From contig CM072515.1 of the NCBI GenBank assembly GCA_036898135.1, positions 68,097,567-68,161,566 on the forward strand: DNA of 64,000 bases, written 5' to 3'. This document shows, one piece after another, positions 11,602 to 21,465 of this stretch. The DNA comes from Oncomelania hupensis (Eukaryota > Mollusca > Gastropoda > Littorinimorpha > Pomatiopsidae). Below the pieces are notes generated by a model. That model saw only the letters and a list, made by a program, of their open reading frames with translations. It was not told where the DNA came from and searched no databases. Both the position numbers and the translations under genes were made by a program. Position 1 is the first letter of the stretch. Each line of letters opens with the position of its first letter.

Positions 11602-12031
11602 GATGAAGCCTAGAACATGAGCAATTTCACAAAACACAAGAGAAGAGAAAATAATTATACTTCAACTCCGGCCATGTGAGTAGAAACTGCACTCCTTTCC
11701 TGTTTGGCCCTTGCGAGGTGAAAAATAGTGCCACATTGTATACACTGATTAATAAAGGATTTAAAGGATTTCTACTTCATTAGATATGGTAAATCTCAGT
11801 ATTTACAAGTAGGAAAATGCTTAAATAATACTACTCTTAGATAAATTATTTAATCATCTATTTATTTTCACTTAGTATTAGGGACGTATTAATATGCATG
11901 GGACTTTGCTGACGCAGAGCTAAAAATAGCTCACTGAGCCAGCGAGCATTCTTGCGTCTGTGAGAGACGTTGGCCTCCGCTAGTTAATGCAGAAAGTTAC
12001 AAAGCCATCTCCTGTCTATTAGTACTCCTTG

Positions 12032-12039
12032 ACTTTGCC
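12032..12039 (+). repeat. 8-bp P-element target duplication, right (ACTTTGCC)
   Basis: Pairs with 8385-8392. Confidence 0.96.
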
Positions 12040-12255
12040 CTATCCACTGTCGCGATCCCCTTCGAATTCGCTACCTAACTGAAAAACAAAGTTGATATAT
12101 ACTAATAAAAAATAAACTGCTAAGTCTAACGGTGGTATTATGAAAAGTATCTGAAAAGTATATCTCAAGTAATAGCCATAGTTCAAGTTTAACGTGGATA
12201 CAGGAAGGCCTACTATTTAATGGTAAGAAATTTACGTAGCCGCGGCTCGGCTACA
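12040..12255 (-). repeat. LTR, second part (element 3' LTR)
   Basis: Continuation of the LTR interrupted at 8392. Same as 14816-15031, ending GGCTACA. Confidence 0.95.
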
Positions 12256-13472
12256 TTCACCTCGATTCTTTCAAAAACTCAGCGTCCTCGCTGAGAAAAC
12301 CATCGTATACTTAAGACAAACGGACTTGGCTTTACCAATCAATCGCGTCGTACAAAAGAACCGAACAACACAGAAAGAAAACGAGAAACAATTTCCTTGA
12401 AAACGCACATTTAAGTACGAATCCGCCCAAACAAAAAACCAGTTATATCGCGGACCTGGCATCGCCTTGCAAGATAGTTGATTATGTATTTGACAGTGAA
12501 CCAACATCATACAACTAAGTCTATGATACAACAAAACCAACCATTATCACCTGTCATTTAAACACGCTATTCACTACACATGATATACATAATCAGTCAC
12601 ATTTCCCTGCAAATTGGTGTTAAATTCGCACTCAGATATAAACCATCAATTTTACAAAAATAAACATAAACTAACATGATAAAAAAAGAAAACGAGAGCG
12701 AGATAAAAACTAACATTCCATGTACCAGCAAAAACGCATTAATACAGAATACATAACGGGGTGAGCATAACATTTCAATAACATTAAAACGTTCTCAGCA
12801 AACGTTCAAGGTTCGTCAAACACACGAACCTTGAAAATCATTAATATAAATAAAACACCAGCATCTCAACCAAATGAAAAGCATTAAAAGTGAGAACATA
12901 ACATATGTACATTACATAGGCATTAATACAAAACATCGGCATGAAAACACAATCATTATCATAGCTACAACCTATATACAAACGTCATATGTTCGGCAAA
13001 ACGAAGCAAACGAGACCACATCGTAATAGAACGAACACACTGTGATAGTCTTGTAACGAGGAAAACTAAGCAACTGTTATTAATGACCAAATAAACTCTG
13101 CCAGCGCGACAATAATTGTAAAAAAAAGATAGTGGTCACGCATTAATATTATTGCCACAAAATAAACCAGATTCAAACATTAAGCTATGCACACACCTAA
13201 AACATAATTGTCTTCGAAGCTGGGCACAGTTTCTGTTTATCACTTGTCTCTTCACTCTTCGATCATCATATAATGTCTTTTCAAGTGTCTTCTTTTTCTC
13301 TGGCACAGTTCAAATACTCTGATCTCTACAACTAAAATGTCTTTAGGTAGGCCTACACACTATAAACTGTCACATAATCTACACACTAGCTGAGTCACAA
13401 TTATTTCTAAAATGTTTGCGAAACTGTGGACTGTCTTTTGGCGACACATTTTATAATAAATGCGGCCTACCT
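12256..13472 (-). other. LTR-element internal region without recognised coding sequence
   Basis: About 1.2 kb of AT-rich sequence between the short ORF and the 3' LTR. The 17 nt next to the LTR (element strand GAAAGAATCGAGGTGAA) are purine-rich and could serve as an imperfect polypurine tract. Short frames here have no recognisable content. Confidence 0.6.
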
Positions 13473-13982
13473 TTACTGTGTTGTTTTCTGCGCCAGTCGT
13501 GCCGAGCGTCGTGGTTCTGGTGTTGGTGTTAAGGCGGCCAACTGCGCTGGGGGTGCCTGCACCAAAAGCGCTGGCTCCCGTGCAGTGGCTGGCCCGTTGT
13601 AGTTGATGTTGGCACCGGCAGGTGGGCGAGGGCCAGGGATGGCTCTCATCCAAGCTTCCGGCTCTGCTTCATCGTCACTGTCGCTGGACAGCATGGGCTC
13701 GGGTGGGTCAGCGGGTTGGATCAACATATCGAAGTGCTGACCCACTGGTTTGGGGGGAGGCATCATCCACAGCCTCTGCATGTTGCCTGTCTGCGCCGCC
13801 TCTCGCTGCCTCTCGGTGCTGGATGGGCGACTTCTTGGCTCGTTGTTGTCCGCTTCTTCCCGGCTAACGTTTGGTGTCTCCTCGTCACTCTCTGCCTGTC
13901 TTGCTGCTCTCCTTGACTTCTTTCCTTTTGTCATCTTCTTTCTGTCGTCGACGGTGGTGTTGCCCGATGGTGTTGTCATCAA
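13473..13982 (-). CDS. Short ORF of the LTR element, 169 aa, unrecognised
   Basis: The ATG lies 22 nt downstream of the putative primer site, the usual place for a gag start. The protein is basic near the N-terminus (KKMTKGKKSRRAARQ), then acidic and proline-rich, and ends PEPRRSARLAQKTTQ. No capsid, zinc knuckle, protease, polymerase or integrase motif is visible. The RRSARL-type end resembles C-termini of some integrase polyproteins, so this may be the start and end of a gag-pol fused by a large internal deletion. That is inference. It could also be a novel accessory protein. Confidence 0.55.
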   Translation of the reverse strand: MMTTPSGNTTVDDRKKMTKGKKSRRAARQAESDEETPNVSREEADNNEPRSRPSSTERQREAAQTGNMQRLWMMPPPKPVGQHFDMLIQPADPPEPMLSSDSDDEAEPEAWMRAIPGPRPPAGANINYNGPATAREPALLVQAPPAQLAALTPTPEPRRSARLAQKTTQ

Positions 13983-13986
13983 TCTG

Positions 13987-14004
13987 ATCCTGCTCGCAGC
14001 GCCA
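13987..14004 (-). promoter_or_regulatory. tRNA primer-binding site of the LTR element
   Basis: On the minus strand, two bases after the LTR, the sequence reads TGGCGCTGCGAGCAGGAT. This is complementary to a tRNA 3' end of the form TCCTGC-TCGCAGC-G-CCA. The discriminator G and T-arm fit a serine tRNA (inference). Confidence 0.75.
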
Positions 14005-14006
14005 TT

Positions 14007-15031
14007 TGTGATGATGGTGGTGTCTTCTCTTAGAGTATGGATGAAGTGGTGGTGTACATTCTCTCTCTCTCACTCAAGAACACCAAAGGTTCGAAGATGA
14101 CCGTTGAAGTTTCTCTTGTTTATTTCGTCGTCAGTACATCATGACAAGACAAATCAAGGCAAGGCAATACAGAAACAGAGACAGTGCAGTGTGTCTCGCC
14201 TTCGGTGGTCTGACCGTTTGTGTCCCCTTTAACTACCGAAACTTTCTTTATATGGGACGCCGCCAGCCTTAGAGGGCGCGCTTAATGTGAGGCACTGCCG
14301 CGGCTCTAGAAAGTCGTCTGCTGGCGCAAATTTGTGTTAGTTACAAATCTCTATCTTACAAACACATATTATAAACTAACAAAATATATACAAATTATAC
14401 ATCGGCGTAAACGTGGGAATACAAGCTTTCTACTGATATACAATTCTCAGACCTATCGGCTATGAAATAAAACAATAAGTAATTTAAAGGAGAAAGTGGT
14501 TGCCGATCCAAAGAGATTTACACATCAAAAGTCATAATAACTCTTAAATTCGATAAAATTCTAAACAGCAATTATAATAAAAAATAAAGTACAACGTCTC
14601 CTCTTTCCAACCATGTATAATACTTCATGGTTATTATTGTGGGTTTTAAAGTAAATGAATAAATAATATGACATAGTAAACACAGCCTAACTGAATCAAT
14701 GGACCCCGGTCAGTCTAGCGAGAATGTAGGTCGCTACACATTGCGCAACCGAAACAGCCCAGCGTAACCGAAACCAGTGCGGCGCGTGTACCGATGTGTA
14801 CCAATATACTTTGCCCTATCCACTGTCGCGATCCCCTTCGAATTCGCTACCTAACTGAAAAACAAAGTTGATATATACTAATAAAAAATAAACTGCTAAG
14901 TCTAACGGTGGTATTATGAAAAGTATCTGAAAAGTATATCTCAAGTAATAGCCATAGTTCAAGTTTAACGTGGATACAGGAAGGCCTACTATTTAATGGT
15001 AAGAAATTTACGTAGCCGCGGCTCGGCTACA
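14007..15031 (-). repeat. Intact LTR (element 5' LTR), 1025 bp
   Basis: Starts TGTGATGATGG and ends GGCTACA on the plus strand. It shows the uninterrupted ATACTTTGCCCTATCC site where the P-element landed in the other LTR. Confidence 0.95.
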
Positions 15032-15577
15032 ATAGTATCCCCACTTTCTGGAAATTTAGTGCTTTAAATTCCCAATGTCGCTGTCTTTCTCATTTGCTCT
15101 TTCTCATTCCTGCTCTGTTCTATCAATCTGCTATACTATCTTCTTCTTCGCTAGACCAGTCATCTACCTTTGTTCTTGAAAACTCTTCCGGGAGAAGACT
15201 CCTTATTTGTGTATGAGGTCTGTTGGATCAGCTTGGGACTATTGGATGCTTTCTGCCGGGTGGTCACTGGGGCTTCCTTTGATGTTATTATTTAGCAATG
15301 TAGGCATTTTATATGTATGTGTTTTGTTGATAATTTATAATGATGTTTGTATTCTATTTTGTTTTTGTAAACGGGGGTTCGATAAATTAGAATACAGCCT
15401 CAGCGTCCCCTGCGTGGGATGTCTTTATTGTAAAATGACTGGCTGGTGGAGAGCTTTCAGGTTACCACTAGGGTTGTTTTAGCAGATCTTTTATGCGGAT
15501 CAGGGGTTGTCCGGTCCTGATTTGGCTCGGAAGAGCCCGCTGGACCTAAAGCAGTAATCATGTAATGTAATGTAATG

Positions 15578-15589
15578 TTCGCGGACTCT
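15578..15589 (+). repeat. 12-bp target duplication, right copy (TTCGCGGACTCT)
   Basis: Pairs with 7537-7548. Confidence 0.95.
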
Positions 15590-16855
15590 GACCCAAGTTT
15601 GTCTTGTAACCTTTGACCTTGGAGTAGAAAGTGGTAAAGCTGGACTAGAAAGAATCCTAGGAAGGTAGCTAAAAGCTTGATCTTGAGATGCTTCATTAAG
15701 GGTCCAATATATTCATTATTTGAATACCATTTGTCATCTCAGGCGCGTTGCAGCTTATTCCGTAATTGCTAAAGTTAATGTATACCTGTCTGTGTCTTAG
15801 TGATTAGACAACTCAGGTAAGCCTTGCTTCAGTGCCAGTGTGAATGTTTGTGTGTGTTTTGGGTGCGTGGTTGTGAGTTTATTTTCTTCATGTTGGTTTC
15901 AATGTTATTTCTCAATCAGAAAACGATGCTTTGTATAATAATGCTCTAGTCTGTCCAAAATTCTGAATAAATTGTCAAAGTGTGTGTGTGTACATTTTTC
16001 AAACAGTCCTGTTTAGTGATTTGGCTTAGCATGTGATGATAATGTCTGTGCATGTGTACGCCTGTGGTTGGTGTTTGTGCGTAATGGCGTTGGTTTGTGT
16101 AGGGGTGTATGCGGGAGTTTACAGCGCTAGTATGTTTGGAATGTGGGAAAGTAATTGTTTTATTATATTTTATGTGTTGCACTATTTATTTTTGTGTTTG
16201 TATATATGTCATTCTTTTAAAGATATTCAATTTCTACATTTTACATTTACTATGTTTGTGCAGCGGGAAGGTAAATTTCTATGATGTAAATATCATAGGC
16301 GAATAAAACCTCAGTCTCAGTTTACAAGACAACTAACTTAGTACCCAGCAAAGAGTACTAGAAGAGGCAAAACGTGTTGTGTAAACACAGGTAATAGTTG
16401 CCTCGCCTAATGAGTTGGAGCCGGAGTTTAATGATAGCATCTTCACTAGCTCTGAAGAGAAAATCATTTTTAGAACTTTATGATTGTTATGAGCTGGAGA
16501 AGAGAAAAAAAAATACAAAAAGAAAGAAATTATTATGAACTTTGTTAGGGGGAGGGGAATGCCACCAATTATTCCCGAGTATCGGAGATCTGTTAGGCGC
16601 ATGTGGTCAGTAGAATAAATAGGCTCACAAACTGCATAGTCCAACATTTTGTTTTGTTGTTTTTTTTCCAAAAAGGGTTACATTCACTCTTCACCAAATG
16701 CATCCAGGGGTGGGTCTCGTGTTCGTTCATGTATGCCTTTTAATAAAACCTGCCTCCACAACCGCTATTTTCTAATGGATGCAGGATATGACAGTTTGTT
16801 TGCGTGATTCCTAGATTCAGCACAGTTGGGTAATTTTGTCCTGTAATTGAAAACC
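15590..16855. other. Intronic sequence, no feature recognised
   Basis: GT-rich and AT-rich non-coding DNA. No gene or clear repeat family seen. Confidence 0.5.
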
Positions 16856-17169
16856 CAATACTAACACTAGCACCAGCAGTAACTACTACTACAACAATGG
16901 CAACAACAATATTCACAAATGAGCTGGCGGAAAGTTGTAGTAGTTCTTCTTCTGTTATTTTTGTCGTTTAATTGAAATGAAACCGAGTCAGACACCGACA
17001 TCATCGTCAACAATAGCAACAACAGCATTCACAAATCAGCTGGCGGGAAGTTGTAATGGGTAGTAGTAATTTTCTTCTTCTTGTAATGGGTAGTAGTAAT
17101 TTTCTTCTTCTTCTTCTTCTTCTTCTTCTTCTTCTTCTTCTTCTTCTTCTTCTTCTTCTTCTTCTTCTT
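16856..17169 (+). repeat. Local duplications leading into a (CTT)n microsatellite
   Basis: The block GCAACAAC...ATTCACAAAT..AGCTGGCGG occurs at about 16900-16930 and again at 17018-17050. The block TTGTAATGGGTAGTAGTAAT is repeated directly at about 17052 and 17084. The CTT run spans about 17101-17169. Confidence 0.85.
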
Positions 17170-17698
17170 CACCCGATACACATTGGTCGAACGCTACCAG
17201 AAGCATGCGTTTTTAGTCGCCTCAACAGGCTATAAAGCATGCTCCCATGCTTCAGAGCACTGCTTTCTATACGCTTCAAGCTCTATAGTCACGGAAAAGC
17301 GCAATTTCACTGCAGTGAACTCATGAAAATAGAAAAATGTAAGTTTCGTCTCCTCTAGGGGACGAATTAGGTCAAACTGTATTAGTTTCTAGGTCAACTG
17401 TGTTTTACGAACCGTTTGACAATGTTTTTGAACCGTTTGTTGACGCCGGATAGTGTCCTCACTTGGTTTCATGCAATTTAAGAATCCAACAAGGCAATTG
17501 GGATTTTGAGACGGAAAGAGCGGATGGTGTAGAGCAACATTCTGTAAATATTTACAGTGAAATTGCGCTTTTTCCTTTACTATAACGCTTGAAGCGTGTA
17601 GGAAGCAGTGCTCTGAAGCATGAGAGCATGCTTTATCGCCTGTTGAGGCGACAAGTAAAACGTGCTTCTGGCAGCCTTCGACCCATGTGTACCGGGTG
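17170..17698. mobile_element. Foldback (inverted-repeat) element in a CTT microsatellite
   Basis: Inverted arms of about 150 bp (17170-17318 and about 17552-17698), separated by about 230 bp. The outer ends read CACCCGATACACATTGGTCG and, on the complement, CACCCGGTACACATGGGTCG. Matching arm blocks include CCAGAAGCA, AAGCATGCTC and AGCAGTGCTCTGAAGCATG. Both ends abut CTT repeats, so a TCTTCTT duplication is possible. No protein is encoded. It is probably a non-autonomous DNA element. Confidence 0.8.
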
Positions 17699-18769
17699 TC
17701 TTCTTCTTCTTCTTCCATTGTTCCCATCTCCCTTGTTGGTTACATAATTGTGTATCTCCGAGTTTTGGAGACCACCCAAACTTCTGTCTGATTAGAGCCC
17801 GTGGAAGATAAACAGGCTGCACAGCTTTTGGCACTCGCCATTCCCTTGCGGCCTTAATGGAATATTATTACACTTTCGTGTGTGTGTTTTCGTGCGCACA
17901 ACGTGTGTGTCGGTGTGTGTCACGGCAAGATTAATTGTTAAAGGTAATTACTAATAGTAAGTCTCGTTAGTCTGTTTTTGAACATTTTCTGATGTTTTTA
18001 CTTGGTACATGTTCAAAAATTGTGTTCCGTTCTCTAGTTAACCTTAAAGTCGCAATGCAGGAAAAAAAGAGAAGACTGTAGAACCTGGTATCCCCTTTGT
18101 GGTGTGTAGAAAACAACGTATATAATTTATATCAGTAGCTTGAATGAATGAACGAATGTCAGTTTGTGCAGCTTTAAACTTTTACCATAGTGGATTTCTT
18201 GAATTTATTTAAGAAATTTGCAAATGTTCATAATTGTTTTGTGCTCGTAACTTGTGGAAAGTTATTCGAAGGCCTGACTGCAGGAAACAGGTGAAGAATT
18301 TAGGGGCCACAGCTTTGTGTTGTGGAAGAAATTAAACTTAAATAGGTTTGAAATGCAGCCAAAAAAAAGCGAGGAGCGAGATAATGTCCTAATTTATTGT
18401 GCCTGTACAAGAGTAAGCCTGTGAGCCCGTCCAAGGTGACACACAAAACTTGGCTTTCTTCAGCTGCTGAATGTGATAAGGGCTTTCCTGCCACAAAGAA
18501 CACTTTGATTCCTTCACTCCCCCCCACCCCCCGCCCACCATCTCCTCCCTCACCTCTTCCCCTTCCCCACTCCCTAACCATCTTTCTCCTACTACATTTT
18601 TTCTTTCTTTTGTACCTAGTACACTCTCACTACTGTTTACAAATTATAATGTTGAAATGGATGTCTGTTTCGGGCTCAAAAGCAAAGTAAAAGAAAGAAA
18701 AAGAGAGATCGTTTTTGGGAGTTTCATTGTCCTTTATTGTACGCAAAGAGAGAGAACTTCTTTTTTATG

Positions 18770-18771
<2 letters not shown>
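17699..18771. other. Intronic sequence, no gene
   Basis: Contains a short CTT run (17699-17716) and a pyrimidine-rich stretch at about 18519-18600. Nothing else recognised. Confidence 0.5.

Positions 18772-18823
<52 letters not shown>
18772..18823. repeat. (GA)n microsatellite
   Basis: About 26 GA units. Confidence 0.97.
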
Positions 18824-18827
<4 letters not shown>

Positions 18828-19347
18828 AACAGTAACGTTTGTCAGTGTGTTCTTGTAATATGCCCTTGTGCGTTACTTTCATGTTGGTTATATCGTAAGA
18901 CTGGTTATATATTATAAAATGTACGTACTAATGTATACATGCTGTCACTGTGGTGAACACATTTGCTCACTGGATGCCAATCATAATTTTCTACACTTTC
19001 ATCACTGTCGCCAAAGAATGCAAGGAATTGGGAAAGTTGGATCGTTTTACAGTAGATACAAAGAAGCGGCATACGTCCAGTCGAAATGGAAATCAGTAAG
19101 ACTTTAAATACATAATAATAATAAGAATAATAAGAATAATAAGCGCAGTACTCACGCATTCATTCTAAACATCCGGCTTCATACAAAATAAAATCAGACA
19201 CTTGCTGACGAATAAGAGACGGTGGAGGAATGGAGGAGGGGAGAGCTAAGGATGGGTGCTGGGGTGGGTGGTGGCGGTGGTCTGAATCAAAACAAAAAGA
19301 AAACAAAACAAATTGAGGAATGGCGACGATGATGATGGGAGGCAAGA

Positions 19348-19841
19348 TCAGAAACATTTAAGGAAGAGATGAGCTTTCAAGTTGGATTTTAAAGTAGCTA
19401 TATTTGGAGAGCTGCGAAGAGAGAGGGGAAGAGAGTTCCAAGTTGATGGGCCAAGCACTGAGAAAGATCGACGGCCAGCAGAGGAGAGTTTGTAGCGGGG
19501 TATGTGAAGCATGAGGTTGTCAGAGGAAGAACGAAGATTTATAGAAGGCTTATAGAATTTAATGTTCTGGGTGAGGTAGGAAGGGGCTAAGCCATGGACG
19601 CACTTGTAACAGAAAATAGCGATTTTGTAGACAATTCTATGAGACACTGAAAGCCAGTGGAGTGAATGCAGAAGGTTAGTGATATGATCAGATTTTTTCT
19701 TGTTGAGAACCAGAGGTGCAGCTGAGTTCTGAAAACGTTGGAGCAAATAAAAAGAAGAAGCAGAAAGATACTCTCGTGGAAAAATACGTGTTTGCATGCA
19801 CTGAAAAATAAATTCGCGAGATTGGTTGTACAAATACACAA
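19348..19841 (-). pseudogene. LINE (L2/CR1-like) reverse transcriptase C-terminus
   Basis: About 163 residues on the minus strand, ending at a stop near 19348. The order LQRFQNSAAPLV, then ITNLLHSLHWLSVSHRI, then CVHGLAPSYL, LRSSSDNLMLHIP, RRSFSVLGPSTWNSLP and LKAHLF is the standard post-catalytic end of L2/CR1/Rex-type LINE polymerases. Catalytic motifs are absent because the copy is 5'-truncated. The last 160 residues are open, so the insertion is not ancient. About 150 bp of 3' UTR probably follow toward 19200. This is not a host gene. Confidence 0.88.
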
Positions 19842-20254
19842 ATGTAATTGTATCCTACCTTTTCCTCGGCCCTAAGATCATTACGTAATTAGATTTAATA
19901 TTGACTATTTATTTCTGCAATACAGGTGTTATTTCGGCTTGAGGCAGTCTCCATTATGTGATAGCAGCTTGTTCCTTTAGATTACATCCTGCTGTTGTGT
20001 TTCTTAGTTGATCTGTAGACTACAAGATTTTAAGCATGATAGAAAATTGAGCCTTTAGGCCCCCTCCGTCAAGAAGGAATGCATTAATATAATACGATCA
20101 GGCGGTAAAAGTCTTTCAAAGGAGATCTATGAAATGAGGTGAGTCACAAAGACCAGACACGCAGATCGAACCAACAGCGTGATAGAACACGCATCTATGT
20201 GCGGGCAGCGGAATGCGTGACTCCATATGTCATGCTCACCATCACCGTTCGTTC

Positions 20255-20490
20255 GATCGTTGGTTTGTTTTTGTAAACGGGGGTTCGATAAGTTGGGGTG
20301 AAGCCTCAGCCGTCCCCTGCGTGGGATGTCTTTTTTGTAAAGTGACTGGCTGGTGGAGAGCTTTCGGTTTTACCACTAGGATTGTTTCAGCAGATCTTTT
20401 ATGCGGATCGGGGGTTGTCCGGTCCTGATTTGGCTCGGAAGAGTCCGCTGGACCTAAAGCAATAATAATGTAATGTAATGATCGTTGGTT
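20255..20490 (+). mobile_element. 580-bp retroposon, 5'-truncated copy with target duplication
   Basis: Only the last 214 bp of the family (20266-20479), from TTGTTTTTGTAAACGGGGG to the GTAATG tail. It is flanked by GATCGTTGGTT (20255-20265 and 20480-20490). 5' truncation with a duplication is the hallmark of target-primed reverse transcription. Confidence 0.92.
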
Positions 20491-21340
20491 AGGTGTGTTC
20501 CGCGCTTTAGCAAGTTTGGCAATGTTGGATTGTGCATTGTTATCTACGCAACACAACGGCACTCAATCTTGGCCTGGGAATAGGTCACGTGGGTTGAACG
20601 TATCGATCACCGTTAATCTTGCAGCATTTGTTCAATCTAAACCAAACATTTAATTACCGTTACCAGTTTCACTGTACTGCAGTTTTAGCACAGGAACGAG
20701 TGGTGTGCTACTTACTATTGCTATTGGTGGCGACTGCTTTCAGCGCCGCTGGGAAATGTTGTGCAAGGAGGGACATGGTGAACAAAAAAGAAAGTTTCTT
20801 TTGAGTGTAACTAGTGTTTTAAAATTTGTGGAAAAACCACACAACTATTTCTGTGTTCATTCTTAAACTTGGGATGAAAGATAATTGCGTATTTTAAAGC
20901 AACAAAACAAAATTACAAAATGGATTCTCTCAGAATCATAAAATGTGTCAGGCTTGGTGTACGGCCAAGACCAGTTTGGAAATTGAGCTTGTATGGGTCT
21001 GTCCATTGACGGAGCATTATGACTATTGTACTGTAATTTTGGTACTCGGACGTGCATGAAGTATATTTATTGACTAGTGTTGCATCATCGCCAGATAAGC
21101 TTTATAGCCACCAACAGTAATAGTAAACCTGTCACCAACCATTCACAAAATGAAGGTTCCGATGGCGGCGAGGAAGCGTGTGTTCTACTCCTTAGGAGGA
21201 CAAGTGTATAGCGTAGCTACCTTTTGCAGGTGTGGACTCAACCATTGGGTGGAAATTCCAGGTAAAATGAAGAATTCTGACATAGCAGTAAAGTTTAAAC
21301 ATTAGGGCTAACTAAACTGCTACGAGGGTAAGGTTATGAT
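20491..21340. other. Intronic sequence, no feature recognised
   Basis: No coding segment or repeat seen. Confidence 0.5.
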
Positions 21341-21465
21341 CAGCGTTTCCCATTACGCACATATGTGCGTAATTCACGCATAAAAATCGGAAGATGACGC
21401 AAAGATTTTGATTAAGAGGGTCCCACGGACGCACACGTTGTTGCGCCCAGCGAAAGTGTCGTACC

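Larger units (their letters stand above)
8393..12031 (-). mobile_element. P-element (THAP9-like) DNA transposon, apparently complete
   Basis: A 3639-bp element inserted in an LTR. The ends are inverted repeats: CAAGGAGTACTAA-AGACAGG on the left, and the complement of the right end reads CAAGGAGTACTAATAGACAG. About 27 bp match with one 1-base indel. A further subterminal inverted match (CTAGCG-AGGCCA) lies about 50-70 bp in. An 8-bp duplication ACTTTGCC flanks it, the length typical of the P superfamily. It carries one gene on the minus strand. The empty site is visible in the sister LTR (14808-14823), so the boundaries are exact to the base. Confidence 0.96.
7584..15031 (-). mobile_element. 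LTR retrotransposon (internally deleted), host of a P-element
   Basis: Direct terminal repeats lie at 7584-8392 plus 12040-12255 and at 14007-15031, each 1025 bp, beginning TG and ending CA. They look identical by eye. A 4-bp target duplication ATAG flanks the element (7580-7583, 15032-15035). The tRNA primer site lies next to the right LTR, so the element reads on the minus strand. The internal region is only about 1.75 kb and lacks protease, reverse transcriptase and integrase. The element must therefore have been mobilised by enzymes supplied elsewhere. Confidence 0.92.
7549..15577 (+). mobile_element. 580-bp retroposon, split by nested insertions
   Basis: The retroposon's 5' 35 bp (7549-7583, CCCCCGTTGGGGTGCCGGGG...) and its remaining 542 bp (15036-15577, ending in GTAATG repeats) are separated by an LTR retrotransposon. 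Removing the insert restores a 577-bp element collinear with the uninterrupted copies at 41300-41882 and 52447-53027. It is flanked by a perfect 12-bp duplication. It encodes no protein I recognise. The repeated tail and 12-bp duplication point to LINE-mediated target-primed insertion. Confidence 0.93.

Noticed and set aside
15207..15482. Frames of about 60-91 aa (CMRSVGSAWEYW type) repeated at three loci
   Set aside because: They recur only because the 580-bp retroposon recurs. The copies contain indels that break the frame, and no known protein is resembled.
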